A DNA stretch of 64,000 bases from Saccopteryx bilineata (Eukaryota; Chordata; Mammalia; Chiroptera; Emballonuridae): positions 126,680,766 through 126,744,765 of the forward strand of contig NC_089491.1 of NCBI RefSeq assembly GCF_036850765.1. Reading direction: 5' to 3'. Below the pieces are notes generated by a model. It ran no database searches and was not told the origin of the DNA. It saw only the letters and a list, made by a program, of their open reading frames with translations. Each line of letters opens with the position of its first letter. The stretch's first letter is position 1. A program made the position numbers and the translations under genes. Below are positions 1-10,745 of the stretch, one piece after another.

Positions 1-217
1 TCTTTTTTATCTCATGTGCTTCTGTGGTGGTTTTTTCAATGGTGGTTACCTTTGAGTAATGAAAAGGGTCCCTACCCTGTTCATTGTAGCAAACTATTTT
101 GTGAGTACTTTTGCACTCCATCGTCCTTTGCTACTGTTAATCTCCATCTTCTCCCCCTCTTTCTTTTTGTTGTTGTCACAGTTTAAATTTGGTTGTATTG
201 TGTTCTTCTTGGAGCTT

Positions 218-1216
218 TTACTTGTGGCTCTGTTTTTTTTTTTTGTTCTTTGTATCTGATTGGAGAACCCCCTTTAGTAATTCCTGGAGTGGGGGTTTTC
301 TGATGATAAATTCCCTCATCTTTTCTGTATCTGTGAATGTTTTTATTTCTCCTTCATATTTGAAGGATAGCTTTGATGGGTATAGTATTTGTGGCTGAAA
401 GTTTCTCTCTTTCAGGACTTTAAATATTGGGGTCCACTCTCTTCTAGCTTGTAGAGTTTCTGCTGAGAAATCTGATGATAATCTAATGGGCCTTCCTTTA
501 TATGTTGTATTCTTCTTTTCCCTGGCTGCCTTGAGAATTTTTTCTTTGCTGTTGGTTTGTGTCAATTTCATTATGATATGCCTTGGAGTAGGTTTGTTGG
601 GGTTAAGAAAACTCGGTGTTCTGTTTGCTTCTTGAATTTGAGGCTTTAGTTCTTTCCACAGGCTTGGGAAGTTCTCATCTATTATTTGTTTGAGTATGTT
701 CTCCATTCCATTTTCTCTCTCTTCTCCCTCTGATATACCTATTATTCTTATGTTATTCTTTTTGATGGAGTCAGATAATTCTTGTAGGGCTATCTCATTT
801 TTTTTAATTTTTGAGTCTCTTTCTTCTTCTCTCTGTTGTGCCTCAAGTTGCTTGTCTTCTATTTCACTAATCCTCTCTTCTATCTGACCTGTTCTATTAG
901 CTAAGCTTGTTACTTCGTTTTTCAGCTCGTGAATTGAGTTTTTCATCTCTGTTTGATTTGTTTTTATAGTTTCAATTTCTTTGGACATATATTCTTTGTG
1001 TTCATTGAGTTGTTTTCTGAGCTTCCTAAATTGCCTTTCTGTGTTTTCTTGTATATCTCGGAGGATTTTTAGGATTTCTATCTTGAATTCTCTGTCATTT
1101 AGCTCCAAGGTTTCCAATATATTAAATTTTTTCTCCATAGATTTTTCCTCATCTAGCTGTGTTACCTCTCTTTCTTTTGTATCCATGATATTCGATTTTC
1201 TCTTCCTTAATGGCAT
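218..1216 (-). CDS. LINE-1 ORF1 protein (ORF1p), intact, 332 aa
   Basis: ORF1p is the trimeric nucleic-acid chaperone that coats L1 RNA and is required for retrotransposition; it acts in cytoplasmic RNPs. The length (332 aa) is close to the human protein (338 aa). Residues 1-30 are a charged basic/acidic N-terminus. About 40-155 is a Glu/Lys-rich heptad coiled coil, including IEERISEIED (112-121), which matches the end of the family's trimer stalk. About 156-250 is the RRM, starting IRIIGISEGE and including TPRHIIMKL (210-218). About 251-318 is the C-terminal domain, with the hallmark SAETLQARREW (251-261) and NFQPQILYPSKLSF. The C-terminus is Lys-rich. The start is the first Met of the frame; a second Met at residue 11 is an alternative. 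No frameshift or stop interrupts it. It is followed by inter-ORF DNA rather than by ORF2 within the window. Whether it is expressed cannot be told. Confidence 0.95.
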   Translation of the reverse strand: MPLRKRKSNIMDTKEREVTQLDEEKSMEKKFNILETLELNDREFKIEILKILRDIQENTERQFRKLRKQLNEHKEYMSKEIETIKTNQTEMKNSIHELKNEVTSLANRTGQIEERISEIEDKQLEAQQREEERDSKIKKNEIALQELSDSIKKNNIRIIGISEGEERENGMENILKQIIDENFPSLWKELKPQIQEANRTPSFLNPNKPTPRHIIMKLTQTNSKEKILKAAREKKNTTYKGRPIRLSSDFSAETLQARREWTPIFKVLKERNFQPQILYPSKLSFKYEGEIKTFTDTEKMREFIIRKPPLQELLKGVLQSDTKNKKKKQSHK

Positions 1217-2594
1217 CTGAGGGTGGTTTTGTTGATAGTATTAATGAGATTTAATAAAGAATAAAAAGTTAAAAAAAATAAAAAATCAAAAAGAGTTGTT
1301 TTTTTTTAAAAAAAAATTAATAATGAAATAAAGAAAAATAAAATAATAATTTTTAAAAAAAGGAAATTATTCCCCCCCCTCCTTTTTTCCTCTCCTCTCC
1401 CCTTTTTCTTGAGAAAATCTTGTGGTGAACTGTGAATTATAACAAACAATGCCTGTGATGGAGGTCCTGAATTGGGGAAAAGTAATGAAGGGGCAAAAAA
1501 AAAAAAAAGAAAAAAAAAGGAAAAAAAAAAGGGGGGGCGGTATGGACCCACAAAAAGCAAATAAGGAAAAAATTTGGGTCAAGTATAAAATGATTTGCTT
1601 TTAGGTGTTGGTGTTGTCTAAGAGTTATGATGAGAGGAATAAGAGAACAGAAAAATGGGGGGACAAATTAAAAAAATACTATTGTATTTAGTGGAACAAG
1701 AACTAGATAAAATGGAGAACCAGGGATGGGAGCACTGCTAGTGAGTTAAAAAGGTGAAGTAAAAAACCCCCAAAATGCCACAAACATAAGTTTGAGTCCC
1801 AGATAAGATAATTTGTTTGTTATTGATGTTTGAATGAGAGGAGATGTAAAGGAGAAAGGAAGAAACTAATATAGAGGGAGAAAAGAAAGAGAGAGAGAGA
1901 AAAAAAGAGGGAACCAGTAAAAGAAGAAAAAAGAAAAGAGAGAGAGAGAGTTAAGGGTTTTGGAGTGCAACCCTCATAGAGAGAAAGGAAGAGGAGAAAA
2001 AAGATAATGGGAGATGTAACACTTATGGGTAGTGTAGTTCAAGGAGAGGAGTGAGTAAGACCGGCAGAGAGTTAATCAGCCAAATTGGAGGAGGAAAAAA
2101 AGTCTCAAGAATGAAGATAAGAGAAACAAACGAACAAATATAATAAAATGGGATAGGTTATAAAGTCTGCAGATTATTCTTGATTTTGAGAGGTTATCTT
2201 CTTGTTTTTTCTTTTCTCTCCCTCTTCCTGGTCGGTGACTCTTTACCCCAGGTTCTGCCCCTTTGGCACGCTCAGGTAGAGGTTTGCAGTTGATAAGTCT
2301 CTATGGCAATATCATGTATTGTGCTTTAGTCTCGTTGGGAGTCAAGGCTCATTAGCTTTCATAGGCTCCGACAGTGAGAGAGTCCGTGTTCCTGGAGCCT
2401 TTCTCCTAGTCTTTCCTTCCTCAATTAGTAGCCTGATAATCCAGCTATGGGGTTGTTGCTGCCTCTGCCTGGATAGTAAGAGGTTCAAAGAGCTGGCAAC
2501 TCCCCACTCTATTTCCACTCAGCACAGGGCTCTGGGTAAGGCTCAGTCAGTCAGAGCTGCTAGCATAATCAGGCGGGCTTTCCGCCCACTCAAA

Positions 2595-3178
2595 GACCTC
2601 TGGCTCTGCCACTCTGTCCGGTAACACAGGCGGGCACCCACTTCCAGGGTGCTTGGAGGAAACTCTCATTCACTATCTGCGCGCGCAGACCAGGATATCC
2701 AGCCAGTAGTCTCACGCTCTGAGTGAAACCCCCAACCGCATGGAAATTTGCAGCGCTGGAATTCGCTCTCACTCCGTCCCCGTGCGCGGCTTTTGCAATG
2801 CGCTGGGGCGGCCCGAGATTCCGCTTTTGCCCACACAAAGGCCTCTGACTCTGCCCCTCTGTGTGATAACACGGGTGCGCCCTGCCGAGGCACTCGGAGG
2901 AATTGCTCACTACCTATCTGCGCGCACACACCAGGATATGAGGCCGGCCGCGTTTCCCTGAGTGAAACCCTCACCAGCACGGAAAATTTCCACCATTGGA
3001 ATTAGTTCTCACTCCCCCCCATGCGTGGCTTTCCCAGGGCGCTGGGGCTGCCCAGAGATTCTGCTTTCGGCCCACAGAAAGGCCTCTGACCCTGCCTCTC
3101 TGTGGGGCAACACGGACACCCACTTCTGGGGCTTAGGAAGAGATCTCTCGCCCCCTAACTGCGCACCAACCAGGAGAA
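2595..3178 (-). repeat. Tandem ~243-bp monomers in the L1 5'UTR (about 2.4 copies)
   Basis: On the plus strand the phrase G(A/G)CCTCTG(G/A)CTCTGCC recurs at 2595, 2840 and 3081, giving periods of 245 and 241 bp. Other in-phase landmarks recur too: CTATCTGCGCGC, ACCAGGATAT, GAGTGAAACCC, TTCTCACTCC-like and GCGCTGGGGC. The third unit is partial and ends near ACCAACCAGGAGAACTGG. A more diverged trace may precede 2595. Confidence 0.8.
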
Positions 3179-3589
3179 CTGGTAAAATGGCTGCCCCGCT
3201 TGTCTTTCTTTGTTTGGGTTTGGCGCGAGCGTTAGCTTGTATTGCCCGGCTTGCCACAGGAACAGTTTTTCCTCCGCTAGGATCTCCATGCCACAGCCTG
3301 GTTCGGCCTTTTGTGCGCGGCCTGGATGTATTCACCCCTTTGCCCGCCTCAGTTTCTATATTCACAGTTACCAGAGAAAGCCGCCCTGTTTAGGTTAGTG
3401 AGGAAGGCGGAGCATTTCTTACTCCCTATTTCCTTCAGGATTTGGTTATATATTTAGCCAATTTTTCACTGGACCATACCTTCGGGTGTATTGTGAAGCA
3501 TCTGGAGGCTCCAAGTATAGGTTTTTCTGTTTCTGGTTGAAGATCTTGTTGAGTTTTGGGGGAGATTTATTGGTATCGCTTCCTACTCC

Positions 3590-3607
3590 GCCATTACTCT
3601 GACGTCA
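3590..3607 (-). promoter_or_regulatory. CRE palindrome and YY1-like core at the L1 5' end
   Basis: TGACGTCA, a perfect cAMP-response element, occupies 3600-3607. Six bases away is GCCAT (3590-3594), the core of a YY1 site, placed as in human L1, where YY1 sets the start site. Factor binding is inferred from motif match only. Confidence 0.5.
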
Positions 3608-3750
3608 TCCGACTAATACCTTTCTAATGCTCAAGAAACACATGTGATAAATGGCACTGCACTGAACAGCTATCTTTAGGGAATAAACAACTTATCACCT
3701 ATCATTTTATATGTGGAATCCATGACACACAAAGGTAAAGACATTTTGCC

Positions 3751-3910
3751 CTGTCTAGGTAGCTTGGTTGGTTAGAGCATCATCCTGAAGTGCAGAGGTT
3801 GCTGGTTCAATTCCCAAAGTATTGATACATACAGGAACAGATGTTCTTGTCTCGCTCTTGTTCTCTCACCTCCTTTCTCTAAAATCAATAAACTAAACAT
3901 TTAAAAAATA
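3751..3910 (+). mobile_element. tRNA-derived SINE (Ves-like)
   Basis: The copy has a tRNA-like head (TAGCTTGGTTGGTTAGAGCA, GGTTCAATTCC), a CT-rich body and an A-rich tail. It is flanked by a 17-bp target duplication GGTAAAGA(C/G)ATTTTGCC at 3734-3750 and 3911-3927, with one mismatch. Confidence 0.9.
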
Positions 3911-3927
3911 GGTAAAGAGATTTTGCC

Positions 3928-5097
3928 ACCCCTACTGTTAGACAGTGACTATTTTAGGCAGGTCCAAGCACCTTCTCTTTACTTCTAAGCTAATTAAACA
4001 TACTGGATGTTTATTTTGTCACTGTATTTTGTCATCATATGTTTACATTGATAGAGCAAAAACATTTATTAAAAGTGTAAGTGATTTAACTCAGGATATA
4101 AAGATAGTATGACAACTGCATTTTGCAAATGGTGGAACAGCTATCTTAATGGAGACATTTCATTTACAGATAATTACACAAAATGTCATATCATAAAGAT
4201 TTCATTAGTGATATACTTAAATATACATATATAGTGTATGTTTCAGTAAAATCTAAAAATATTTTTATTAGCTTCATTTACACATTCTTACCAGCATAAT
4301 AATTGTGTGTTATTAAAAGTTTTGTCTTTACCTTGGGGAGTTTTTAGACAAGATTCTGAGAGGTAAGGAACAGATATCACCTCTGCTGTACTTAATAAAG
4401 AAGGTGGGCATTATTTGTCATGTAATCAGGGTTTATGAAGTATATAGGATGCTTATATTAGTATCCAGCACTTCATAGGTCATATGGCTTCTGGGAAGAT
4501 ATTTTGCCTGTTCAAAGAGATAGATACTTAAAGAGAAACTCTTTGTGTCCCCACCTGCTGATTTAATGTGTCATATGAAATCATTATACAGAGAGCCAGC
4601 ATTTTTCATAACCTTGTCTATACTGTCAGATTCTTCATGACAATAATAATTTAATTAGTTGAGGAAATACATCTTTAAACAAACAAGCAAACCAAAACTC
4701 CTTACAGTGCATATATAAAACACTGCTGTTTTACAGAAGGTAAAGATGAGTTAAAATTATATACATTAGCTATAAAATAACAACATATTATTATTAAAAG
4801 CAACAAAAGAAACTGAACATTAATAAGCTGCATAAAAGTAAATAACCATCTGCAATTAGGCATGCTAATTTTTTTCTCAGAATTAGGGTTATATTGTTTA
4901 CATTTTATATTTTTTATTCAACTGTTAAAAAGTATTTTAAAGAGATTAGGCATATATTTCCAAGTTTGTCTTTGTTTTTTTATATAAATAAGGATATTTT
5001 GGATTATGTTTTGCAATATTTGACATATTTCTATCTGGATTTGGTTTTATGTGTGGAAAGGTAAGAAGGGCTAAATGTTTTTCAGGGCAGATGGCAG
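3928..5097. other. Anonymous AT-rich DNA
   Basis: No reading frame, repeat or RNA gene was recognised here. Confidence 0.6.
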
Positions 5098-5103
5098 CTG
5101 CTC

Positions 5104-5424
5104 TGTGGGTGGAGCGCAGAGCACATTTCTAGCAGCTGTGGCTGATGCAGTGCTGTGAGAATACTCCAGCTCCCAGAAGCCTCCTGGGCACACCCAGGAA
5201 GGAAGCTAGCATGCTATAAGGAAGTGACTTAGCGCCAACCACGCAGCTCCCTGATCTTTTCAGCCATTGGCTATGAAGAACGCACTGTAACGTCCTATTG
5301 GCTGAACCCATGTATATAAGCTAGCTTACTTCCTGAATAAAGTGAATCTGCTTCACTGGACCTGGTCCCCAGAGTCGGGTCTTTGCGTCTCTGTCATCCT
5401 CATCCCCAGCAGGACTTGTCCACA
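5104..5424 (+). mobile_element. Solo LTR of an endogenous retrovirus (class II / ERVK-like)
   Basis: The 321-bp unit begins TGTGGG and ends ACA, and is flanked by a perfect 6-bp duplication CTGCTC (5098-5103 and 5425-5430). Class II (betaretrovirus-like) LTRs share these termini and a 6-bp duplication. Inside are two ATTGG (inverted CCAAT) boxes near 5266 and 5296, a TATA-like TATATAAG at 5313-5320 and an AATAAA polyadenylation signal at 5336-5341, in proper U3-R-U5 order. No internal gag, pol or env sequence is attached, so it is the product of LTR-LTR recombination. Confidence 0.85.
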
Positions 5425-5430
5425 CTGCTC

Positions 5431-6289
5431 ACCGACTTTGGCCCTCATTAGGAATCTTTTGAAAATGATTTATCACTTCTTTTTTTTTTTTTTTTTACTT
5501 TCTTAAAACCTTAATATTTAATAACCTAAAACTGCTCACAAATAAACATACTGAAAAATATTGAGTGTCAGTGTCCGGCTCGGGCTCCACTTTATTTTTT
5601 TAAATAACATTCTTTTCCACAAAGTGAGATACTGTTGGCACCTTTTTAAAGACATAATTTTTATCATGTTGATAGGACCAAAACTCATTTAAACCAGGAG
5701 ATCCTTGGGCCTCTACCTTTGATTTTCTGTTTCAGGAATTATGTTTGGTTATCTACATCTGCATTGACCTCTGCCTTGTGTTAATGTATTGAATTATACT
5801 AGCAAAGATTAACAACCTCAATTCCCAATGATTTAGCAGCTTTCAGTGAAATTTATTGATATTATTTTGTTGCAATATTCTATTATTTTCCCAACTTTAA
5901 TGAAAGTGTTAACACATATAAAACAAGATTTCCTGAACATTTCTCAAGCCAGCTTTATCCTATTATCTATAGTCTCAGATTTCTATTGTCCCTGCTCTAA
6001 GCATGTATTTTTGTGATTATTAGCGTTTGGTGAACAAGCATTAATTGGATGTGTCCCAGTCTTCTTCTGTATAATACTGTATGATATACTGTGAGGAAAG
6101 TACTACTGTCTCAACTTTACTTGTGAAAACATGTTACTTCTTCAGAGAGTTTAGTACTTGCCAAAGGTATTGAGTAGTAAATGTGTGACTGATCACTTCT
6201 CACCATCTTCATTACTCTTGCCTTGTACATCATATTTATTCTGGATGTTTGCAATAGACTTCTCAACACAGATTCTAGGATAATGCTTT
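5431..6289. other. Anonymous AT-rich DNA
   Basis: Only a poly-T run (about 5479-5497) stands out. Confidence 0.6.
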
Positions 6290-6306
6290 AAAATTAATGC
6301 CAGATA

Positions 6307-6605
6307 GCCTGACAAGGCAGTAAATAGAGCATCAGACTGGGATGCGGAGGACCAAGGTTCGAGACCTGGAGGTCGCCAACTTGAGCACGGGCTCATCAAG
6401 TTTGAACCCAAGGTCACTGGCTTGAGCAAGGGGTCACTCGGTCTGCTATAGCTCCCCTCCCTCATCAAGGCACATATGGGAAATCAATCAATGAACAACT
6501 AAGGAACTGCAACGAAGAATTGATGTTTCTCATCTCTCATTCCCTTCCTGTCTGTCTGTGGTTCTCTCTGACTCTCTCTGTCTCTGCCACAAAAAAAAAA
6601 GAAAG
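6307..6605 (+). mobile_element. tRNA-derived SINE (about 300-bp bat type)
   Basis: The copy starts GCCTGACAAGGCAGTAAATAG, has a B-box-like GGTTCGAGACC near 6356 and ends in a CT-rich stretch and A-rich tail. Target duplication AAAATTAA(T/G)GCCAGATA lies at 6290-6306 and 6606-6622, one mismatch in 17. It has many substitutions, so it is older than the composite SINEs at 14-16 kb. Confidence 0.88.
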
Positions 6606-6629
6606 AAAATTAAGGCCAGATAAATAATT

Positions 6630-6800
6630 CTTCTGCTCAAATCCCTTAAAATGGCTTCCCACCATACTAAAAACCAAAAGCCAAAACTTGTACAGTAATC
6701 CTCACAATCTTACCTATCATAGCCTCTCTAATTTCATATCTCATTCTTTTCAAGTTCACAGCACTAATTTTATACCTCATCCATATCAAGTTCATCGATA
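6630..6800 (+). mobile_element. L2 LINE relic (3' region)
   Basis: CTGCTCAAATCCCTTAAAATGGCTTCCC followed by 'AAAACCAAAAGCCAAAACTT' and 'CTCACAATCTTACCTATCAT' resembles the conserved 3' part of mammalian L2. It is strongly diverged and was matched from memory. Confidence 0.5.
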
Positions 6801-9800
6801 TCCCAGACTACTTGAAGCATTAGTTTGAAAACAACATGAATATATAAAGGGAAGAAATGTACAAAGACTTGTACTTAGTGGCAGAGTTTAGTAGTTTCCA
6901 TTGTTACATAACCTATTGTCTGAAAACTGAATGGCTTAAAACAATAGTTGTGAAATATCTCTTACAGCTTTGTGCAGAAGGAATTAACAAGTAGCCTGGC
7001 TGGGTTGTTTTTTCTAGGGAGTCTCTCATGGGGTGGCAGTTGCAGTCATATAGTAGCCAGTCTTGCAGTTATTTGAAGGCTTAACTGAGGCTGCAGGATT
7101 TGCTTCCAAAGAGGATAACTCACATGAATAGTGAGTTTGGTATTGGCTCCTGTCAAAAAGTCTTAGTTTACTGTGAGATGGCTTTCCCCCAAAAGACTGC
7201 TTGAATTTCTTTACAATATGGTTGCAAGTTTCCCCCAGAGTGAGTGATCCACAAAGCAAATGTGAAAGGTGCTGTCTTTATGAGACATCTTGAAATTTCC
7301 ACATGGCTATTACTACAGTATTCTACTGACCACACAAATAAGGCCCAGTTTATTGTGGAAGGGCATGGATACCAGAAACTTAGAATTATTGGGAACCACC
7401 TTTGTAGCTGGCTACACATAAATTGAGTCTCAAATAAAACTGTATAAAACTTTATCTGAACTGTTCCTGTTAAGTGAGTCTAGGTTGATTCTTATATCAA
7501 TTTCAACACATAGAATGTTAATTGATTTATTGAATGACCATATGAAAAGCTTTCAATCACAGGGATAACAAAAATTAAAGTATAAATATAGAGATCTTTA
7601 GGGATCCACCCTCTCAACTATAAGAGATGGCTAATGATTAATCATTAGATTACCTTGAAGATAGTCAGATTTATTTTACATAAATTATGAGAAGTGAAAC
7701 AGCATGACCTACAATAGTTGAAAATATTATTAACCTTTAAGGTTGTCTGAGCTTTTGGAAGTGTTACCAGTGGAAATGTGGTTCTTGCATAAAGTTGCAG
7801 AAAAGGAATTTTACAGGACCCACATTTGGAGAAGATTAGGTTTTTTCAGTAAAATTTATTTGAAGTTGAAATGAGGCTTCCCATAGGCTTCAATGTTTGA
7901 TTTCCAACTGTCCTGCCATAGAAAAAGCACAGTCTTGTCTTCATTAAACCCAATATAAAGACTGAAGTTCGGATAGTCTGTGCCGTGGATCAGCCCAATG
8001 AAGTCCTCATCTGCCTAACACAGTCTGCGTTCCTGGCTGTGCCCTGGTTGGCACTATATCTAGGTTTGGAGTCCACATAGCTGCTGGCAGCTGGCTGGCC
8101 TGAGTGGGTTTTTAGGACCACCTGGCTGCTTGGAAAGGTTCACAAATGAAGGGGGGCAGCACACAGGGCCGGAGCTTTGCTAGGTCTGTGTTTACATTTT
8201 TGGGCTGGGAAGCAGTAGCTTTACTTTAAGTCAACCAATCAATTTATTTAAAATTTCATAAGCTTGAAGTTAATTCTTCCCACCAACCACTTAGATTCTT
8301 CTTCTAGGCTAGACTGACAGGTCTCTTTGACTGCCATCTTGACTACCACAGTGCATGCCTTGCAGTGGAAGCACAGAAGAACCTCCCTCCAGAATCTGGG
8401 TTTGGATTAGTGGCACCCTGAGGGATTGTAAAAACTGGTTCTTCCTTTCTGCACAGGAGATGGAGGGAATGTTAAACTCTAACTAGACAATCCCCTGGGT
8501 GTCCAAATTGTAAATGCTATAAGCTTTCTAGTAGATGAAATGCTGAAGGTTCTTACTGGAGCCCACTTTCAAAGTTGTATTAAATATGATGTCCAACTCC
8601 CTTTGCTTCCTTTCCCTGAACATATCTAGCTACCTGCCTATGTTACCAAAAAGATATGTGGAATTACATTGCTTTCACATGATGGCAAAAATTGGAATGA
8701 TTTTTATGGCCAAGTTATATTAGTTCTCATTAGTATGCTAAGCCTCTGAAGTAGCTCTTGATATGCTGATTCTTGTGCAAATATGTATATATCTTGACAG
8801 TTCAGAGAGTGGAAGATTGATATTTTTTTATTTACCTGTTGCTTTTCATTAGGTGTTATGCTATAAACTAGCTATTCCACTGTCAAGAATTATTTGAGAC
8901 CTCTCTACTCTGATTAAACATTGTTTTTTTGCTTTAAGACAAAGATTATGATCCTTAGTGACTTTTTAGAATAATATTCTCCTTTTTCTAAAATAGTACT
9001 TTTAACAAATGTTTTTTAGACATCAAAGGTAATATAAAATGCATAAGAAGTACATGTGAAGTGTATAAAAGATATAAAGAAAGAAAACAAGAAGCAAGAA
9101 AGGTTTACTTAATATTTAAATTTTTATTTTTTATTTATTATTTTTTATATATTTGAAACTTTTTTTAGCTTCTCCACAACTGAATAAGCTACTTTGTTAA
9201 TTGCTCTGACATGAACACTCAGGTACTGAGATGTGTATCAACTAGATAGAGGATTACTTTAAAAATTTTAGAAAGTGATATAATTTAAAAAATTTTTCTG
9301 CGAACAACCGAAGTCCTTTGTCCATATGATAATAATGTAATAATTGGAAATTTCTAAAAATAAAATAAGCCTTAAATGTGCCTCTCTCTTATTCATTATG
9401 TTTTATATTTTTCTTTCTTTGAAAAGAAATGCCTGTTTTTGGTATATTCTTTTAAGCATTTAATTTGTGTGCTTTTGTAAATGCAATTAAGATTTTGGCA
9501 GATTTACAAAAGAGGCCAAGAATTCCTGTGAACCTGAAGGCAGACAAAAAAAATAGTAATTTTGATAAATTTGATAGCAAGAGAGCTAGTTCTACCAAGC
9601 TTTTCATGGAAAAAATGTGTAGACGAACATGAGAGGCTCCTTTAGCCAGCTCTAATTGAATATGTACATCAAACACAGAAATTGGAAGCTATCATCATTA
9701 TGATTCTTCCCACTTAGCAGCCAACAAACGTGTTGGCACTAAATAAACAAGGGCATATGGCTATAAAAGATAAGATATAAATGAGCACTTCCTAGAATTT

Positions 9801-10440
9801 TATATAGAAAGAAATAGTAGACCAGAGAAAAGGTCATTTGACACAATTTAGAGATATCTTATGTAAAACAATAATTTGGGTAGAAATTATATTTACAGCA
9901 ACAGCCATACATTATAAAGTTGGTTGTTGGTTTTATTATGTTTGTTTTTTGGGGGTTTGTTTGTTTAACCTGTATTCATCTTCCTTTCTTGTACAAACTT
10001 CTCTGCATTCTACTTCTGGTCCTACATCTATGATACCCTTTGTGATTCCTCTTTTGGCGCTGAAAGCAGACATGACTTACCACTTTCACCCAGAGCCAGA
10101 CGGAAAGGTCAGTCATCTATCTAGTCAGACAGCTCTCAGGAGTCCCTGTTCACAAAGGACTGTGTAACATGGTCAGTATGATAACAAGATGAAGAAAGCC
10201 GTATTTACCAAAAATTCTGTAATGAACACTTCTGCGCAATGACCTTACTTCTTATGTGAATTGCCTTCTAAGCAGGATGATTTCGGTAACCACTGGGCTT
10301 TTGTTAGATTAATGGCAACCTGAAAGTTCTGGGCTAGTACCAAATGTCCTTGAATAACAACAGTGTGAGGCAAACCCTTTCATTCTCTTCCTTTCTTCCA
10401 CGTGACACTCAAACTATCTTATAAATTTTTAAAATACATT
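6800..10440. other. Anonymous DNA, with a slightly GC-richer patch at 7850-8480
   Basis: Short open frames (for example 7026-7259 minus and 9838-10167 plus) show no family signature and are too short to support. The patch at about 7850-8480 is richer in GC and might be an old LTR or pseudogene relic, but no family was recognised. Confidence 0.5.
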
Positions 10441-10745
10441 TTAAAAACTTCAATTTAAAGTAGTCTCAAATTTTAGTGCAGTTGCGGGCGCTCACGTCTA
10501 GTCCAACCTCGTCTATGTGGCCCATCACTTGCCTCATCTCCCACCTCTGGCATTTAAGCTCCTCCTTTCTTGTTTTATTTTTTTTCCACAGCATTCATAA
10601 AAAGTGTATTATGTTTACACACCCACTCACATATATTTTATCTGTTCATTGTTTTATCTCCAATGCCTAAAATAATATTGAAACATAGTAGACACCCAAT
10701 AAGAAAAATAATGTTTACAATAAATATTTGTTGCTTGAATGAATA
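10440..10745 (+). mobile_element. Probable L2 LINE 3' end
   Basis: It closes with ATTGAAACATAGTAGACACCC then AATAAATATTTGTTGCTTGAATGAAT, which follows the L2 3' terminus (..GGCACATAGTAGG..CAATAAATATTTGTTGAATGAATG). The upstream part is diverged. Confidence 0.6.

Larger units (their letters stand above)
1..3610 (-). mobile_element. Young LINE-1, 5' part (5'UTR, ORF1, start of inter-ORF region)
   Basis: Read on the minus strand, the element begins near 3610 with GACGTCAGAGTAATGGCGG, runs through a CpG-rich 5'UTR (about 3610-1217), then an intact ORF1 (1216-218), then about 217 bases of inter-ORF sequence that reach the window edge. ORF2 and the 3' end lie outside, so neither target duplication nor completeness can be judged. 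An open ORF1 and retained CpGs indicate a recent insertion compared with the decayed L1 relics elsewhere in the window. The exact 5' end is uncertain by several bases. Confidence 0.9.
1217..3610 (-). promoter_or_regulatory. LINE-1 5'UTR / internal promoter region
   Basis: The 2.4 kb upstream of ORF1 has two parts. 1217-2160 is purine-rich on the plus strand (pyrimidine-rich in the L1 sense), with long A, G and GA runs. About 2220-3610 is GC-rich with many CpGs (for example GCGCGCGCAG at about 2680) and contains tandem monomers. L1 5'UTRs carry an internal RNA polymerase II promoter; promoter function here is inferred from position and family. Short plus-strand open frames across it are regarded as incidental. 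Confidence 0.8.

Noticed and set aside
2595..3178. CRISPR-like array
   Set aside because: The repeats are ~243 bp, diverged and inside a mammalian L1 promoter, with no spacers of uniform size.
2319..3393. Several plus-strand frames that look like a GC-rich gene
   Set aside because: They lie antisense in the L1 5'UTR, across tandem monomers whose high GC lowers stop frequency.
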